From positions 4,278,001 through 4,342,000 of the forward strand of contig NZ_CP029255.1 in assembly GCF_003122385.1 (NCBI RefSeq): 64,000 nt of DNA, in the 5' to 3' direction. The position numbers were made by a program, and so were the translations under genes. Under the pieces are notes generated by a model that worked only from the letters and a program-made list of their open reading frames with translations, did not search any database and had not been told where the DNA came from. The DNA is from Flavobacterium crocinum (GTDB taxonomy: Bacteria > Bacteroidota > Bacteroidia > Flavobacteriales > Flavobacteriaceae). Below are positions 1-8,794 of this stretch, piece by piece (position 1 is the stretch's first letter; every line of letters begins with the position of its first letter).

Positions 1-366
1 GCCCGACGCTCCCATTTCTTCTGCGTAAATTGCCATTTCCAGAGATTTTTTTCCTTTCGTCTTTCCTCCTCCTACTCCGCAGACAACAGGTTTACCAGAA
101 AAATCAATTAGTGTTTTTATGATTTTTGGCGAAGGCGGAAAAGGATAAACCGCCAAAATAGCATCGGCATCATTATTCTCGATTAAAGCCATATCGGTAG
201 AGAATAAAAATGATTTTAAATTATAATTTCCTAATATTAATCCCTGACAATTATTCTCAATAATATCAGGCGTACTCAGTTCTTTAGCGATGTTTTTATT
301 TCTCCTAAACAGCTTGTCCCAGAATGAAATTTTCTTTTTGCTTCCCCAAATTGAATTGATCTGCAT
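1..366 (-). CDS. Conserved protein of unknown function (C-terminus beyond window)
   Basis: This reading frame is open from the ATG at 366 down to the first base, giving 122 N-terminal residues. The rest lies outside the window. I do not recognise the family with confidence. The N-terminus is basic (GSKKK, FRRNK) and has no signal peptide. The later part has alternating hydrophobic strands and a glycine-rich stretch (PVVCGVGGGKTKGKK) followed by a helix ending in EEMGASG. That pattern would fit a TIM-barrel strand and phosphate-binding loop, but this is inference only. It is divergent from the isochorismatase-like gene at 609, with a 242-bp gap between them. Confidence 0.6.
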   Translation of the reverse strand, partial: MQINSIWGSKKKISFWDKLFRRNKNIAKELSTPDIIENNCQGLILGNYNLKSFLFSTDMALIENNDADAILAVYPFPPSPKIIKTLIDFSGKPVVCGVGGGKTKGKKSLEMAIYAEEMGASG

Positions 367-608
367 GCTTCTATTTTTTTACATTTTGACCAAATTTAGT
401 ATAGTGAAATTTATTTTTTTTATAAAATGCAGCCTAAAAATTACATCTTGTAATGAGTACAGGAAAATTTGTAGTGAAACCAAAAATTGAATATTTATCG
501 GTGTTTAAAATCAAATTATCTCATAAAAAAGAAACATCTTTTGCGTGTATTTTTTGAGTAAATTTAGATAGCTAAATCAATTCCGGATTAGATTAAAAAA
601 CATTGCAA
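367..608. other. Divergent intergenic region
   Basis: This AT-rich gap lies between two divergent genes. Apart from a weak promoter-like pair (TTG at 541-543 and TAAATTTA at 559-566, only 15 bases apart) upstream of the isochorismatase-like gene, I see nothing definite. No RNA gene or convincing small reading frame is visible. Confidence 0.3.
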
Positions 609-1148
609 ATGCTGACACAGGAAAATACAGGTTTAATAATCGTTGATGTTCAGGGCAAACTCGCCCGTATTGTACAGGAAAGCGAAAAAATGATTGCTAA
701 TCTTGAAAAACTAATTCGTGGCTGTCAAATACTTTCGGTACCGATTATCTATCTCGAACAAAATCCAAACGGACTGGGAAATACTGTTCCCGAATTAGAA
801 AAACTATTAGCAAATCAAAAAGCAATAGAAAAATATACTTTTAATGCATTTGAAAACGAAGAGTTTCAGCAAACCGTTTTAAAAGCAAATAAAAAACAGT
901 GGCTAGTTTGTGGTATTGAAACGCATATTTGTGTCTACCAAACTGCTATGGGGCTATTAGCTCATAATTTTGAAGTCGAAATTGTGGCAGATTGCGTTTC
1001 TTCCCGCTCAAAAGAAAGTGTTGATCTGGCTTTGCAAAAAATGCAACAAAAAGGAATTAACTTAACGAATGTTGAAATGTGCCTTTACGAATTGGTTAAA
1101 GATTCTAGAAACGAAAATTTTAAAGCGATATTGAATTTGATCAAATAA
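609..1148 (+). CDS. Isochorismatase-family cysteine hydrolase
   Basis: This is a 180-residue cytosolic protein of the isochorismatase-like (cysteine hydrolase) fold. The expected triad is visible: Asp13 in the LIIVDVQ strand, Lys75 in the EKYTFNAF segment, and Cys108 in the GIETHICV motif. Family members hydrolyse amides or vinyl ethers such as nicotinamide or isochorismate; the substrate here cannot be told. The length is typical. I place the start at the ATG at 609; a TTG two codons upstream is in frame but less likely. The gene stands alone, 82 bp before the GH97 gene, so the two could be co-transcribed. Confidence 0.85.
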   Translation: MLTQENTGLIIVDVQGKLARIVQESEKMIANLEKLIRGCQILSVPIIYLEQNPNGLGNTVPELEKLLANQKAIEKYTFNAFENEEFQQTVLKANKKQWLVCGIETHICVYQTAMGLLAHNFEVEIVADCVSSRSKESVDLALQKMQQKGINLTNVEMCLYELVKDSRNENFKAILNLIK

Positions 1149-1230
1149 TTTAAAATTTATATAAAGTATATTTTTTGTGTTTTTAAAGTGTTAAGTTTAC
1201 ACTTAACTTATTAACTTCAAAAACCACTTT

Positions 1231-3174
1231 ATGAGATTAATTCTATTCGCCTTGCTTTTTCTCTTCTATTCTAGCGCATTAAAAGCACAATCTACTTCAG
1301 CCTTAAGTCCGGATAAAAGTCTGGAACTAAAAATATCAGTGACAGATGGGAAAGTATTTTATAATTTATTCTATCAACAAGAAGAATTTCTAAGCCAATC
1401 ACCTTTAGGACTTTTGAGTTCAGTAGGGGATTTTACAAAAGATCTTAAATTAATTGGTAAAACTTCTTCTAAAATTCAAGAGTCGTATAAACTAAACCGT
1501 TCAAAAGTAAGTGAGGTAAACTATCTGGCAAATGAAACTAAGTTTACGTTTGTCAATAAAGAAAATGATACAATCCATATAGTCTTCAGGATTTCTAATA
1601 ATGATGTTGCTTTTAGTTATTGGATTCCAAAAAGCAAAAAGAATAGCAATGATTGTATTGTTGAAAAAGAAATAACTGGTTTTAAACTTCCGTCGGGAAC
1701 AACGACTTTTATAACACCACAAGCTCCGCCTTTAAGTGGCTGGGAGAAAACAAAACCATCTTATGAAGAAGAATATACAAGAGAAGAAAAAGTTGGAACA
1801 AAATCACAATACGGATTAGGTTATACTTTTCCTGCGCTTTTCCATTTAGGAAACAAAGGCTGGTTATTAATTTCTGAAACCGGAATTAGCGGTAATTACC
1901 CTGGAACAAGATTAAGTGATGCTGATTCAGAAGGAATTTATTCTGTTAGTTTTCCTCAGGAGGGCGAAAACAATTTTAATGGCGCGGTTACAGCCTCTTC
2001 TACTCTGCCCATGCAAACATCATGGAAAACAATTACACTGGGAAAAACATTAAAACCAATTGTAGAATCTACTGTTTCTACAGATGTTGTAAAACCGCTT
2101 ATAAAATCTTCAAAAGTATTTGACACAGGTCGTGCAAGCTGGAGCTGGATTGTATGGCAGGATGAAAGTTGCAACTATAACGATCAAAAAACTTTTATTG
2201 ATCTAGCAGCAAACCTAAAATGCGAGTTTATTTTAATTGATGCGCTTTGGGATGTAAAAATCGGTAAAGAAAAAATGACTGAATTGGTAAATTACGCAAA
2301 ATCGAAAAATGTCGGCGTTATTTTATGGTACAACTCTAACGGGAACTGGAATACAGCACCACAAACTCCAAAAGATAAAATGAATACCGCAGAAGCCCGC
2401 AGAAAAGAAATGCAATGGCTACAGCAAATTGGAGTAAAAGGTTTAAAAATCGACTTTTTTGGCGGAGATAAACAAGTTACCATGAAATTGTATCACGATA
2501 TACTAATTGATGCAGCCGAATTTGGTTTGGGAATTAATTTTCATGGCGCTACACTTCCGCGCGGATGGGAAAGAATGTATCCTAATTACATGACGAGCGA
2601 AGCAGTATTAGCGTCAGAAAATTTAGTTTTTCAGCAAGGATTCAGTGACAGATATCCTTCAACAGCCACTATTTATCCTTTTACCAGAAATACAGTTGCA
2701 GCAATGGATTTTGGTCCTGTTTTCCTGAACAAACGTCTACATCGTGATCCAAACAAAGGAACAGTAAGAAAAACAACGGATGCTTTTGAAATGGCAACTG
2801 CTGTAGTATTCTTTTCGCCAGTTCAGCATTGGGGCTTAACTCCTGAAAACTTACAAGAAAAACCTTCTTACCTATTTGATTACTTAAAAAATGTCCCAAC
2901 AGTATGGGATGAAACAGTATACTTAGATGGTTATCCTGGAAAGTATTGTGTAATTGCCCGTAGAAAAAACACAAAATGGTATATAGCTGCAATTAACGGT
3001 GAAAACGTCCGCAAAAAAATCACAGTCAATCTTCCAATGTTAAAAGGAAAAGGAGTTTCTATTATAGCTGACGGCAATGAACAGGAATCTAAATTTAGTA
3101 TTCAAAAATTGCAAAATACAACTTTTGATTTTAATCTTTCTCCAAATGGAGGAACTGTAATATTTACTCCTTAA
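1231..3174 (+). CDS. Secreted GH97 glycoside hydrolase (retaining, alpha-galactosidase-type active site)
   Basis: This 647-residue protein has a signal peptide (about 1-20, ending ALKAQ), a beta-sandwich N-domain and a (beta/alpha)8 barrel. The GH97 hallmarks are present: the GWEKTKPSYEEEY segment near 170, the GLGYTFPALF strand near 195, and the barrel segment GVKGLKIDFFGGDK. GH97 contains inverting SusB-type alpha-glucosidases and retaining alpha-galactosidases. Here Asp408 in KIDFF sits where the retaining subgroup has its nucleophile, and Glu457 or Glu463 (MTSEAVLASE) can be the acid/base. I therefore favour alpha-galactosidase or a related alpha-glycosidase. It probably acts in the periplasm. 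A hairpin terminator follows, separating it from the fructokinase gene. Confidence 0.85.
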   Translation: MRLILFALLFLFYSSALKAQSTSALSPDKSLELKISVTDGKVFYNLFYQQEEFLSQSPLGLLSSVGDFTKDLKLIGKTSSKIQESYKLNRSKVSEVNYLANETKFTFVNKENDTIHIVFRISNNDVAFSYWIPKSKKNSNDCIVEKEITGFKLPSGTTTFITPQAPPLSGWEKTKPSYEEEYTREEKVGTKSQYGLGYTFPALFHLGNKGWLLISETGISGNYPGTRLSDADSEGIYSVSFPQEGENNFNGAVTASSTLPMQTSWKTITLGKTLKPIVESTVSTDVVKPLIKSSKVFDTGRASWSWIVWQDESCNYNDQKTFIDLAANLKCEFILIDALWDVKIGKEKMTELVNYAKSKNVGVILWYNSNGNWNTAPQTPKDKMNTAEARRKEMQWLQQIGVKGLKIDFFGGDKQVTMKLYHDILIDAAEFGLGINFHGATLPRGWERMYPNYMTSEAVLASENLVFQQGFSDRYPSTATIYPFTRNTVAAMDFGPVFLNKRLHRDPNKGTVRKTTDAFEMATAVVFFSPVQHWGLTPENLQEKPSYLFDYLKNVPTVWDETVYLDGYPGKYCVIARRKNTKWYIAAINGENVRKKITVNLPMLKGKGVSIIADGNEQESKFSIQKLQNTTFDFNLSPNGGTVIFTP

Positions 3175-3203
3175 CAAACAAAAAAAACATTTTTATACCT
3201 AAT

Positions 3204-3232
3204 AAAAGCTGAATTTCATATTCAGCTTTTTT
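3204..3232 (+). terminator. Rho-independent terminator after the GH97 gene
   Basis: A perfect 10-bp stem (3204-3213 with 3221-3230) has a 7-base loop and a T-run at its 3' side. It lies 30 bases after the GH97 stop codon. The A-run on the left makes it look bidirectional, but only the plus strand has a gene upstream. Confidence 0.75.
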
Positions 3233-3317
3233 ACTTTAAACAAATTAATAAATGCTAAAAATAACACTTCGCTGAATGACGGAATTAATAATTAATCGTT
3301 ATTTCATTCGCTAATCC

Positions 3318-3349
3318 TTTGTCAATGCCGACAATCTTTACTATTTTTA
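3318..3349 (+). promoter_or_regulatory. Possible promoter of the fructokinase gene
   Basis: TTTG at 3318-3321 is followed after 20 bases by TATTTTTA at 3342-3349. This is close to the Bacteroidota pattern TTG-N17-23-TAnnTTTG, but the final G is missing. It would give a leader of about 50 bases. Confidence 0.35.
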
Positions 3350-3407
3350 TCAAATCGTGTAGTTCTTAAGCTACAGAATTTAATATTTTATAAAAGACAA
3401 ATTTAGA

Positions 3408-4307
3408 ATGAACAACCACAAAAAACTTAAAGCAGTCGCTTTCGGAGAAGTACTTTGGGATATTTTTGACAACATAAAAAAAATTGGCGGAGCTCCATTA
3501 AACGTGGCGCTTCGTATGAAAGCTCTAGGAGCTGATGTTAATATGATCAGCTGTGTAGGAAACGATTCAGACGGCGAAGCGATTATCAATGAAGTAAAGA
3601 AATTAGGTTTAAATACAGAAACAATTCTGAAATCAGATAATTATCCAACCGGATTGGTTAATGTGACTTTGGACGAAACTAAATCCGCCACTTATGAAAT
3701 TCTTTATCCTTCTGCCTGGGACAAAATTATTTTAAATGATACTGCCAGAGAAACTGTTCAAAATGCCGACGTTTTAATTTATGGAAGTTTAGTTTGCAGA
3801 GATGAAGTTTCCAGACAAACATTGGAAGAACTACTTCATACAGACGCTTACAAAGTTTTTGATGTTAATTTAAGAAAACCTCATTATACTTATGAAATTC
3901 TAAAACAGTTAATGGACGCAGCCAATTTGATTAAATTTAATGATGAAGAATTAATGGAAATAAGTGCTGCTTTTGATTCTCCTTACACTACTTTAGAAGA
4001 AAACATGAATTTTATCTGCTCTTTTACTAATGCCATTGCTATATGTGTTACAAGAGGAAAAGATGGCGCTTTATTATTGTGGGACAAACATCTTTATGAA
4101 AATACTGGCTATGTTGTAAAGGTTGAAGATACTGTAGGTGCTGGAGATTCTTTTTTAGGCGCTTTGGTAACTTCGCTTTTAACTGGCAAGGAACCGCAGC
4201 AGGCTTTAAACTTTGCTTGTGCAACCGGAGCTTTAGTTGCTGGTTCTTCCGGAGCGAATCCTGAAATTCTTTTATCGAGAATTGATGATTTGATTAATCA
4301 GAATTAA
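3408..4307 (+). CDS. Fructokinase (PfkB family carbohydrate kinase)
   Basis: This 299-residue cytosolic kinase belongs to the PfkB/ribokinase family. The N-terminal sugar-binding GGAPLNVA motif (27-34) and the C-terminal ATP/anion-hole motif TVGAGDSF (242-249, catalytic Asp247) are both clear. Length and motif spacing are those of bacterial fructokinases, which phosphorylate fructose at the expense of ATP. Its placement between a GH97 glycosidase and a sucrose-phosphate synthase supports fructose as the substrate, though other ketoses or adenosine-type substrates cannot be excluded by sequence alone. The product, fructose 6-phosphate, is the acceptor used by the downstream synthase. A gap of 365 bp with a large inverted repeat follows. 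Confidence 0.88.
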   Translation: MNNHKKLKAVAFGEVLWDIFDNIKKIGGAPLNVALRMKALGADVNMISCVGNDSDGEAIINEVKKLGLNTETILKSDNYPTGLVNVTLDETKSATYEILYPSAWDKIILNDTARETVQNADVLIYGSLVCRDEVSRQTLEELLHTDAYKVFDVNLRKPHYTYEILKQLMDAANLIKFNDEELMEISAAFDSPYTTLEENMNFICSFTNAIAICVTRGKDGALLLWDKHLYENTGYVVKVEDTVGAGDSFLGALVTSLLTGKEPQQALNFACATGALVAGSSGANPEILLSRIDDLINQN

Positions 4308-4324
4308 ATAATATCCTAGATTAG

Positions 4325-4493
4325 TTTCACGCAGATTTTGCAGATTTAAGCAGATTTCTTTGTTTTTTTTTATAAAAAATCTGCGTGAAAATTTAAAAGC
4401 TCAGTGGAGCTATATATTCTCACAAATATTTCATCAAATTGAAGAAATCAATCAAATTAAAAATCTGCTTAAATCTGCAAAATCTGCGTGAAA
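4325..4493. repeat. Perfect 33-bp inverted repeat between fructokinase and SPS genes
   Basis: The arms at 4325-4357 and 4461-4493 are exact reverse complements (core GCAGATTTTGCAGATTTAAGC). A third partial copy of the arm end (ATCTGCGTGAAA) lies at 4379-4390. The intervening 100 bp is AT-rich and holds a small AGCTC/GAGCT hairpin. The same CTGCGTGAAA-type palindromes recur between genes in flavobacterial genomes as I recall them. The rest of the 4308-4672 gap is AT-rich with no gene seen. Confidence 0.8.
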
Positions 4494-4672
4494 AACAAAT
4501 AACATGAATCTTTCCATAAAAAACAACAAACTGACTTCTTTAGCAAATTTTTATAATTTAAACATCCAAAACACACTTCAAACATGGGAAATATGTAAAT
4601 TTTAAATGGAATTATTTCTTCCTAATCTTTATGGGTGCAGTAACTTGCGAATTCTAAATAATTTAAGGAAGA

Positions 4673-6853
4673 ATGATGAAAAAATTACGAATTTCTCTTA
4701 TCAATATACACGGACTCTTAAAAGGTTCTGGACTCGAAATCGGTCGTGATGCCGATAACGGCGGACAGACCAAATATATTTACGAATTAGCCGAATTTTT
4801 ATCCCAGCATGAAGATGTCGAACATGTACATTTGTTTACCAGATTAATCGACGATCCTTCTCTTTCGCCCGAATATGCAGTTCCTGTCGAAATTATAAAT
4901 GATAAATTGGATATAAGACGAATTCCATTTCTGGGTAAAAAATACAAAGCAAAAGAACAGCTTTGGGAAGGTCTGGATACTTTTGTAAATGGTGTTGTAC
5001 AGCACATCAAACAACATAATATTTTTCCCGACTGGATTCACTCTCATTACGGAGATGCCGGTTACGCAGCTGCCGAATTATCGGCAATATTAAATATTCC
5101 TTTTGCACATACTGGACACTCATTAGGTTTTTACAAGAAGAAAAAATTACTCGAAAGTGGGCAAACTGAGGAAGATCTTGAAAAGAAATTCAAATTTGCC
5201 GCCAGAATTGCCGCCGAAGAACGAACTTTAGAACTCTCCGAATTTATTGTTACTTCTACAGAACAAGAAATTGAAACCTACAAAGCTTACAAGAATTTCG
5301 AATTAGCCAAATACCACGCTATTTCACCCGGAATTGACACCAGAAAATTTGTTCCTTATTACTTTCAGGAAAGCGATACGGAAAAAAATCTGGAAGAAGC
5401 ACAACGCAAATACTGGGTTGCCGAAAGCATTTCAAAATTCCTTACCAATCCACACAAACCCATTATTCTGGCGCTTTCAAGACCAGATCGTCATAAAAAT
5501 CTAAATACGCTTATTGAAGTTTACGGTAAAGACAAAGAACTGCAAAGTATTGCTAATCTCGTCATTTTTGCCGGAATACGAAAAGATATTGCCAAAATGC
5601 CTGAATCTGAAAAAGACGTTTTGACTGATTTATTGCTGTTAATGGACAAATACGATTTGTACGGAAAAATGGCAATTCCTAAAAAACATGATGTCGAAAA
5701 TGAAGTTTCTATCATTTATCGGTATGCTGCAGAGAAACGAGGTGTTTTTGTCAATTTAGCTTTACATGAAAACTTCGGCTTGACCGTAATAGAATCGGCA
5801 AGTTCGGGGCTTCCGGTTGTGGTTACTAAAAATGGCGGGCCTTCAGAAATTATTCCCGTTTGTCAAAACGGAGAATTGGTTAATCCGCAGGAAGAAAGTC
5901 AGATTAAGAAAGCGCTTCGAAATATTTTAACTGATGAAAATCGATGGAAATACTATTCGAATAACGGTGCACTTAATATCCAAAAATATTACAGCTGGGT
6001 CAGTCATGTCAATCAATATGTAGAATTGGTTAATGAAAATTTATCGCTTTCATCTGGTGCCGGCATTAAAAAACAGCATTATCCAAATATCAATATCAGT
6101 CGATTAAAAAGAAAAATTGATCATCTTTTGGTTTCAGATATCGACGGAACTTTGATCGAACCTAAACTGGCTAATCCGGGTTTAAAAGAATTAAAAACAC
6201 ACCTTACCAATCGTACGGATAAAATGGCTTTTGCAATGGCTTCTGGCAGGAATTTAGAGTTGGTTAAAAAAGTAATCGACGAAGAAGAATTTCCCCTCCC
6301 CGATTTTATTATCTGTTCTGTCGGAACTGAGATTTATTACACCAACGGAAAAGATTATATTTTGGATAAAGGCTGGGCAAAATTCTTAGCCGGAAGATGG
6401 AAAAGAGAGGATATCGTAAACCGGTTAAAAGCTGTTAAATGGATAAAACTTCAGGAAGAAGAAGCACAGAATCCTTATAAAATCTCTTATTATTATGAAA
6501 AAGAACATTACAATCATGACGAATTAATTGAAGCTTTGGGAACAGGCTGGTACAAAGTAAATATTATTCCGAGTCATGGGCAGTTTCTGGATTTCATTCC
6601 GAAAAGAGCTTCTAAAGGAAATGCAATTAAGTTTTTATGCCGAAAATGGTCAATTCCATTATCAAATGTTATTGCAGCGGGAGATTCAGGAAACGATGTT
6701 GATATGTTTAGAGGTACTATAAGAGGAATTATTGTCGGCAACCGAAGCGCAGAACTGGCAGATTATGAAACGACCAAAAGCATTTATGTTGCCAAAACAT
6801 CTGCTTCCGAAGGAATTTTGGAAGGATTAAAACATTATAAAATAATAAAGTAA
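4673..6853 (+). CDS. Sucrose-phosphate synthase with C-terminal HAD phosphatase domain
   Basis: This 726-residue protein has two parts. Residues 1-455 form a GT-B glycosyltransferase of the sucrose synthase/SPS group (GT4): NGGQTKYIYELA (29-40) is the sugar-acceptor loop, HTGHSLG (146-152) is typical of SPS, and HENFGLTVIE (365-374) carries the E-x7-E nucleotide-sugar motif. Residues 480-726 form a HAD domain with LLVSDIDGTLI (Asp489 nucleophile) and AAGDSGNDVDMF, as in sucrose-6-phosphate phosphatase. The fusion would make sucrose from a nucleotide-activated glucose and fructose 6-phosphate. Two adjacent ATG codons (4673 and 4676) follow an AGGAAG ribosome-binding-like sequence. It has no signal peptide. 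Whether the phosphatase domain is active is not proven, but its key motifs are intact. Confidence 0.9.
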   Translation: MMKKLRISLINIHGLLKGSGLEIGRDADNGGQTKYIYELAEFLSQHEDVEHVHLFTRLIDDPSLSPEYAVPVEIINDKLDIRRIPFLGKKYKAKEQLWEGLDTFVNGVVQHIKQHNIFPDWIHSHYGDAGYAAAELSAILNIPFAHTGHSLGFYKKKKLLESGQTEEDLEKKFKFAARIAAEERTLELSEFIVTSTEQEIETYKAYKNFELAKYHAISPGIDTRKFVPYYFQESDTEKNLEEAQRKYWVAESISKFLTNPHKPIILALSRPDRHKNLNTLIEVYGKDKELQSIANLVIFAGIRKDIAKMPESEKDVLTDLLLLMDKYDLYGKMAIPKKHDVENEVSIIYRYAAEKRGVFVNLALHENFGLTVIESASSGLPVVVTKNGGPSEIIPVCQNGELVNPQEESQIKKALRNILTDENRWKYYSNNGALNIQKYYSWVSHVNQYVELVNENLSLSSGAGIKKQHYPNINISRLKRKIDHLLVSDIDGTLIEPKLANPGLKELKTHLTNRTDKMAFAMASGRNLELVKKVIDEEEFPLPDFIICSVGTEIYYTNGKDYILDKGWAKFLAGRWKREDIVNRLKAVKWIKLQEEEAQNPYKISYYYEKEHYNHDELIEALGTGWYKVNIIPSHGQFLDFIPKRASKGNAIKFLCRKWSIPLSNVIAAGDSGNDVDMFRGTIRGIIVGNRSAELADYETTKSIYVAKTSASEGILEGLKHYKIIK

Positions 6854-6915
6854 AAATTAAAGCCACGAATTTTTAATTCGAGAAAATTAGGGCAATTAGT
6901 GGCAAAAAAATATTA

Positions 6916-7192
6916 AACACATAGAAACATAGATTTTTTTAAAGATTAATAAAAGAATTTAGAAAAAAACTAGTTTCTAACACATAGCCAACACAGTTTG
7001 TCATCCTGACGAAGGAAGGATCTCCGCAAGTAGCTCCGCATAGTGAATCGCCAATCTTTGTAGAGTTTCTTACGGAGATCCTTCCTTCGTCAGGATGACA
7101 AGTTTGAGAGTAATATAGTAATAATGAAAACTATGTTTTTATTGTAAGTGAAATGCCTTTCAAGACAAATCGTAAATATGTTTCTATGTGTT
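6916..7192. repeat. Type A palindromic element, full copy 1
   Basis: The element has terminal inverted repeats at 6916-6932 and 7176-7192 (one mismatch at the inner base of the right end). An inner perfect 29-bp inverted repeat (6998-7026 with 7073-7101) surrounds a central loop. It also carries an ACTAGT-centred palindrome near 6970. Confidence 0.85.
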
Positions 7193-7279
7193 TAAAAAAA
7201 AATTTAAGCCACGAATTGCGCTAATTTCCACAAATTTTTAATTAGATAAAATTCGTGGAATTTGTGGTAAAAAAAATTA

Positions 7280-7558
7280 AACACATAGAAACATAGATTT
7301 TTTTTAAAGATTAATAAAAGAATTTAGAAAGAAACTAGTTTCTAACACATAGCCCACACAGTTTGTCATCCTGACGAAGGAAGGATCTCCGCAAGTAGCT
7401 CCGCATAGTGAATCGCTAATCTTTGTAGAGTTTCTTACGGAGATCCTTCCTTCGTCAGGATGACAAGTTTGAGAGTAATATAGTAATAATGAAAACTATG
7501 TTTTTTATTGTAAGTGAAATACCTTTCAAGACAAAGCATAACTATGTTTCTATGTGTT
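7280..7558. repeat. Type A palindromic element, full copy 2
   Basis: This copy is nearly identical to the one starting at 6916 and begins 364 bp later. Its terminal repeats are a perfect 17-bp match. Confidence 0.85.
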
Positions 7559-7642
7559 TTAAAAAAAATTAAGCCACGAATTGCACGAATTTCCTCGAAT
7601 GAAAAATTTGTGAAAATTCGTGCAATTTACGGCAAAAAAATT

Positions 7643-7717
7643 AAATACACAGAGCTATGTTCTTTATTGTAAGTGAAATGCCTTTCAAGACAAAGCATAA
7701 CTATGTTTCTATGTGTT
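7643..7717. repeat. Type A element, short internally deleted copy
   Basis: This 75-bp copy keeps the right end (from CTTTATTGTAAGTGAAATGCC to CTATGTTTCTATGTGTT) and a diverged left end (AAATACACAGAGCTATG). The nested 29-bp inverted repeat is missing. Confidence 0.75.
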
Positions 7718-7800
7718 AAAAAAAAATTAAGCCACGAATTACACCAATTTCCTCGAATGAAAAATTTGTGAAAATTCGTGCAATTTGCGGCAAAAAAATT

Positions 7801-7875
7801 AAATACACAGAGCTATGTTTTATATTGTAAGTGAAATGCCTTTCAAGACAAAGCATAACTATGTTTCTATGTGTT
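7801..7875. repeat. Type A element, second short copy
   Basis: This copy is almost identical to the short copy at 7643-7717, with a few substitutions. Together with its type B neighbour it forms a second-order repeat of about 158 bp. Confidence 0.75.
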
Positions 7876-7959
7876 AAAAATAAATTAAGCCACGAATTGC
7901 ACTAATTTCCACAAATTTTTAATTAGATAAAATTCGTGGAATTTGTGGTAAAAAAATTA

Positions 7960-8237
7960 AACACATAGAAACATAGATTTTTTTTAAAGATTAATAAAAG
8001 AATTTAGAAAGAAACTAGTTTCTAACACATAGCCCTCACAGTTTGTCATCCTGACGAAGGAAGGATCTCCGCAAGTAGCTCCGCATAGTGAATCGCTAAT
8101 CTTTGTAGAGTTTCTTACGGAGATCCTTCCTTCGTCAGGATGACAAGTTTGAGAGTAATATAGTAATAATGAAAACTATGTTTTTATTGTAAGTGAAATG
8201 CCTTTCAAGACAAAGCATAACTATGTTTCTATGTGTT
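7960..8237. repeat. Type A palindromic element, full copy 3
   Basis: The terminal repeats at 7960-7976 and 8221-8237 match perfectly, and the nested inverted repeat is intact. Confidence 0.85.
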
Positions 8238-8322
8238 AAAAATAAATTAAGCCACGAATTGCACTAATTTCCACAAATTTTTAATTAGATAAAATTCGTG
8301 GAATTTGTGGTAAAAAAAATTA

Positions 8323-8600
8323 AACACATAGAAACATAGATTTTTTTTAAAGATTAATAAAAGAATTTAGAAAGAAACTAGTTTCTAACACATAGCCCAC
8401 ACAGTTTGTCATCCTGACGAAGGAAGGATCTCCGCAAGTAGCTCCGCATAGTGAATCGCTAATCTTTGTAGAGTTTCTTACGGAGATCCTTCCTTCGTCA
8501 GGATGACAAGTTTGAGAGTAATATAGTAATAATGAAAACTATGTTTTTATTGTAAGTGAAATGCCTTTCAAGACAAATCGTAACTATGTTTCTATGTGTT
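8323..8600. repeat. Type A palindromic element, full copy 4
   Basis: The terminal repeats at 8323-8339 and 8584-8600 are perfect. This copy begins 363 bp after the previous full one. Confidence 0.85.
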
Positions 8601-8687
8601 TTAAAAAAAATTTAAGCCAAGAATTACACCAATTTCCTCGAATGAAAAATTTTGTGAAAATTCGTGCAATTTGCGGCAAAAAAAATT

Positions 8688-8749
8688 AAATACACAGAGC
8701 TATAGTGAAATGCCTTTCTAAGTAAAGGAAAGCTATGTTTCTATGTGTT
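8688..8749. repeat. Type A element, shortest copy, next to the GH-J gene
   Basis: This 62-bp remnant keeps the ends (AAATACACAGAGCTAT and GCTATGTTTCTATGTGTT) and ends 45 bp before the start codon at 8795. The promoter of that gene must therefore lie in or very near the repeat. Confidence 0.7.
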
Positions 8750-8794
8750 TAAAAATTAAAAAAAATATAATAACAGATTAAAATAAGTAATAAA

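Larger units (their letters stand above)
6854..8794. repeat. 1.9-kb gene-free array of alternating palindromic elements
   Basis: The whole gap between the SPS gene and the GH-J gene is made of two repeat types in alternation. Type A (about 278 bp, or short 62-75 bp versions) is bounded by 17-bp terminal inverted repeats, AACACATAGAAACATAG and its complement. Type B (about 80 bp) is an inverted repeat built around CCACGAATT...AATTCGTGG. Full A units begin at 6916, 7280, 7960 and 8323, so an A+B unit is about 364 bp. No coding potential was seen. Copies differ by only a few bases, which points to recent duplication. Confidence 0.85.

Noticed and set aside
290-490. 66-residue plus-strand open frame at the left edge
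   Set aside because: It is partly antisense to the gene at 1-366 and otherwise AT-rich low-complexity sequence; no domain is visible.
603-608. TTG start two codons upstream of the isochorismatase-like gene
   Set aside because: The ATG at 609 is a better start and the protein already begins at the usual distance from the first strand.
6854-8794. CRISPR-like impression of the repeat block
   Set aside because: Repeats are long, palindromic and contiguous with diverged copies; there are no short unique spacers of constant length and no cas genes.
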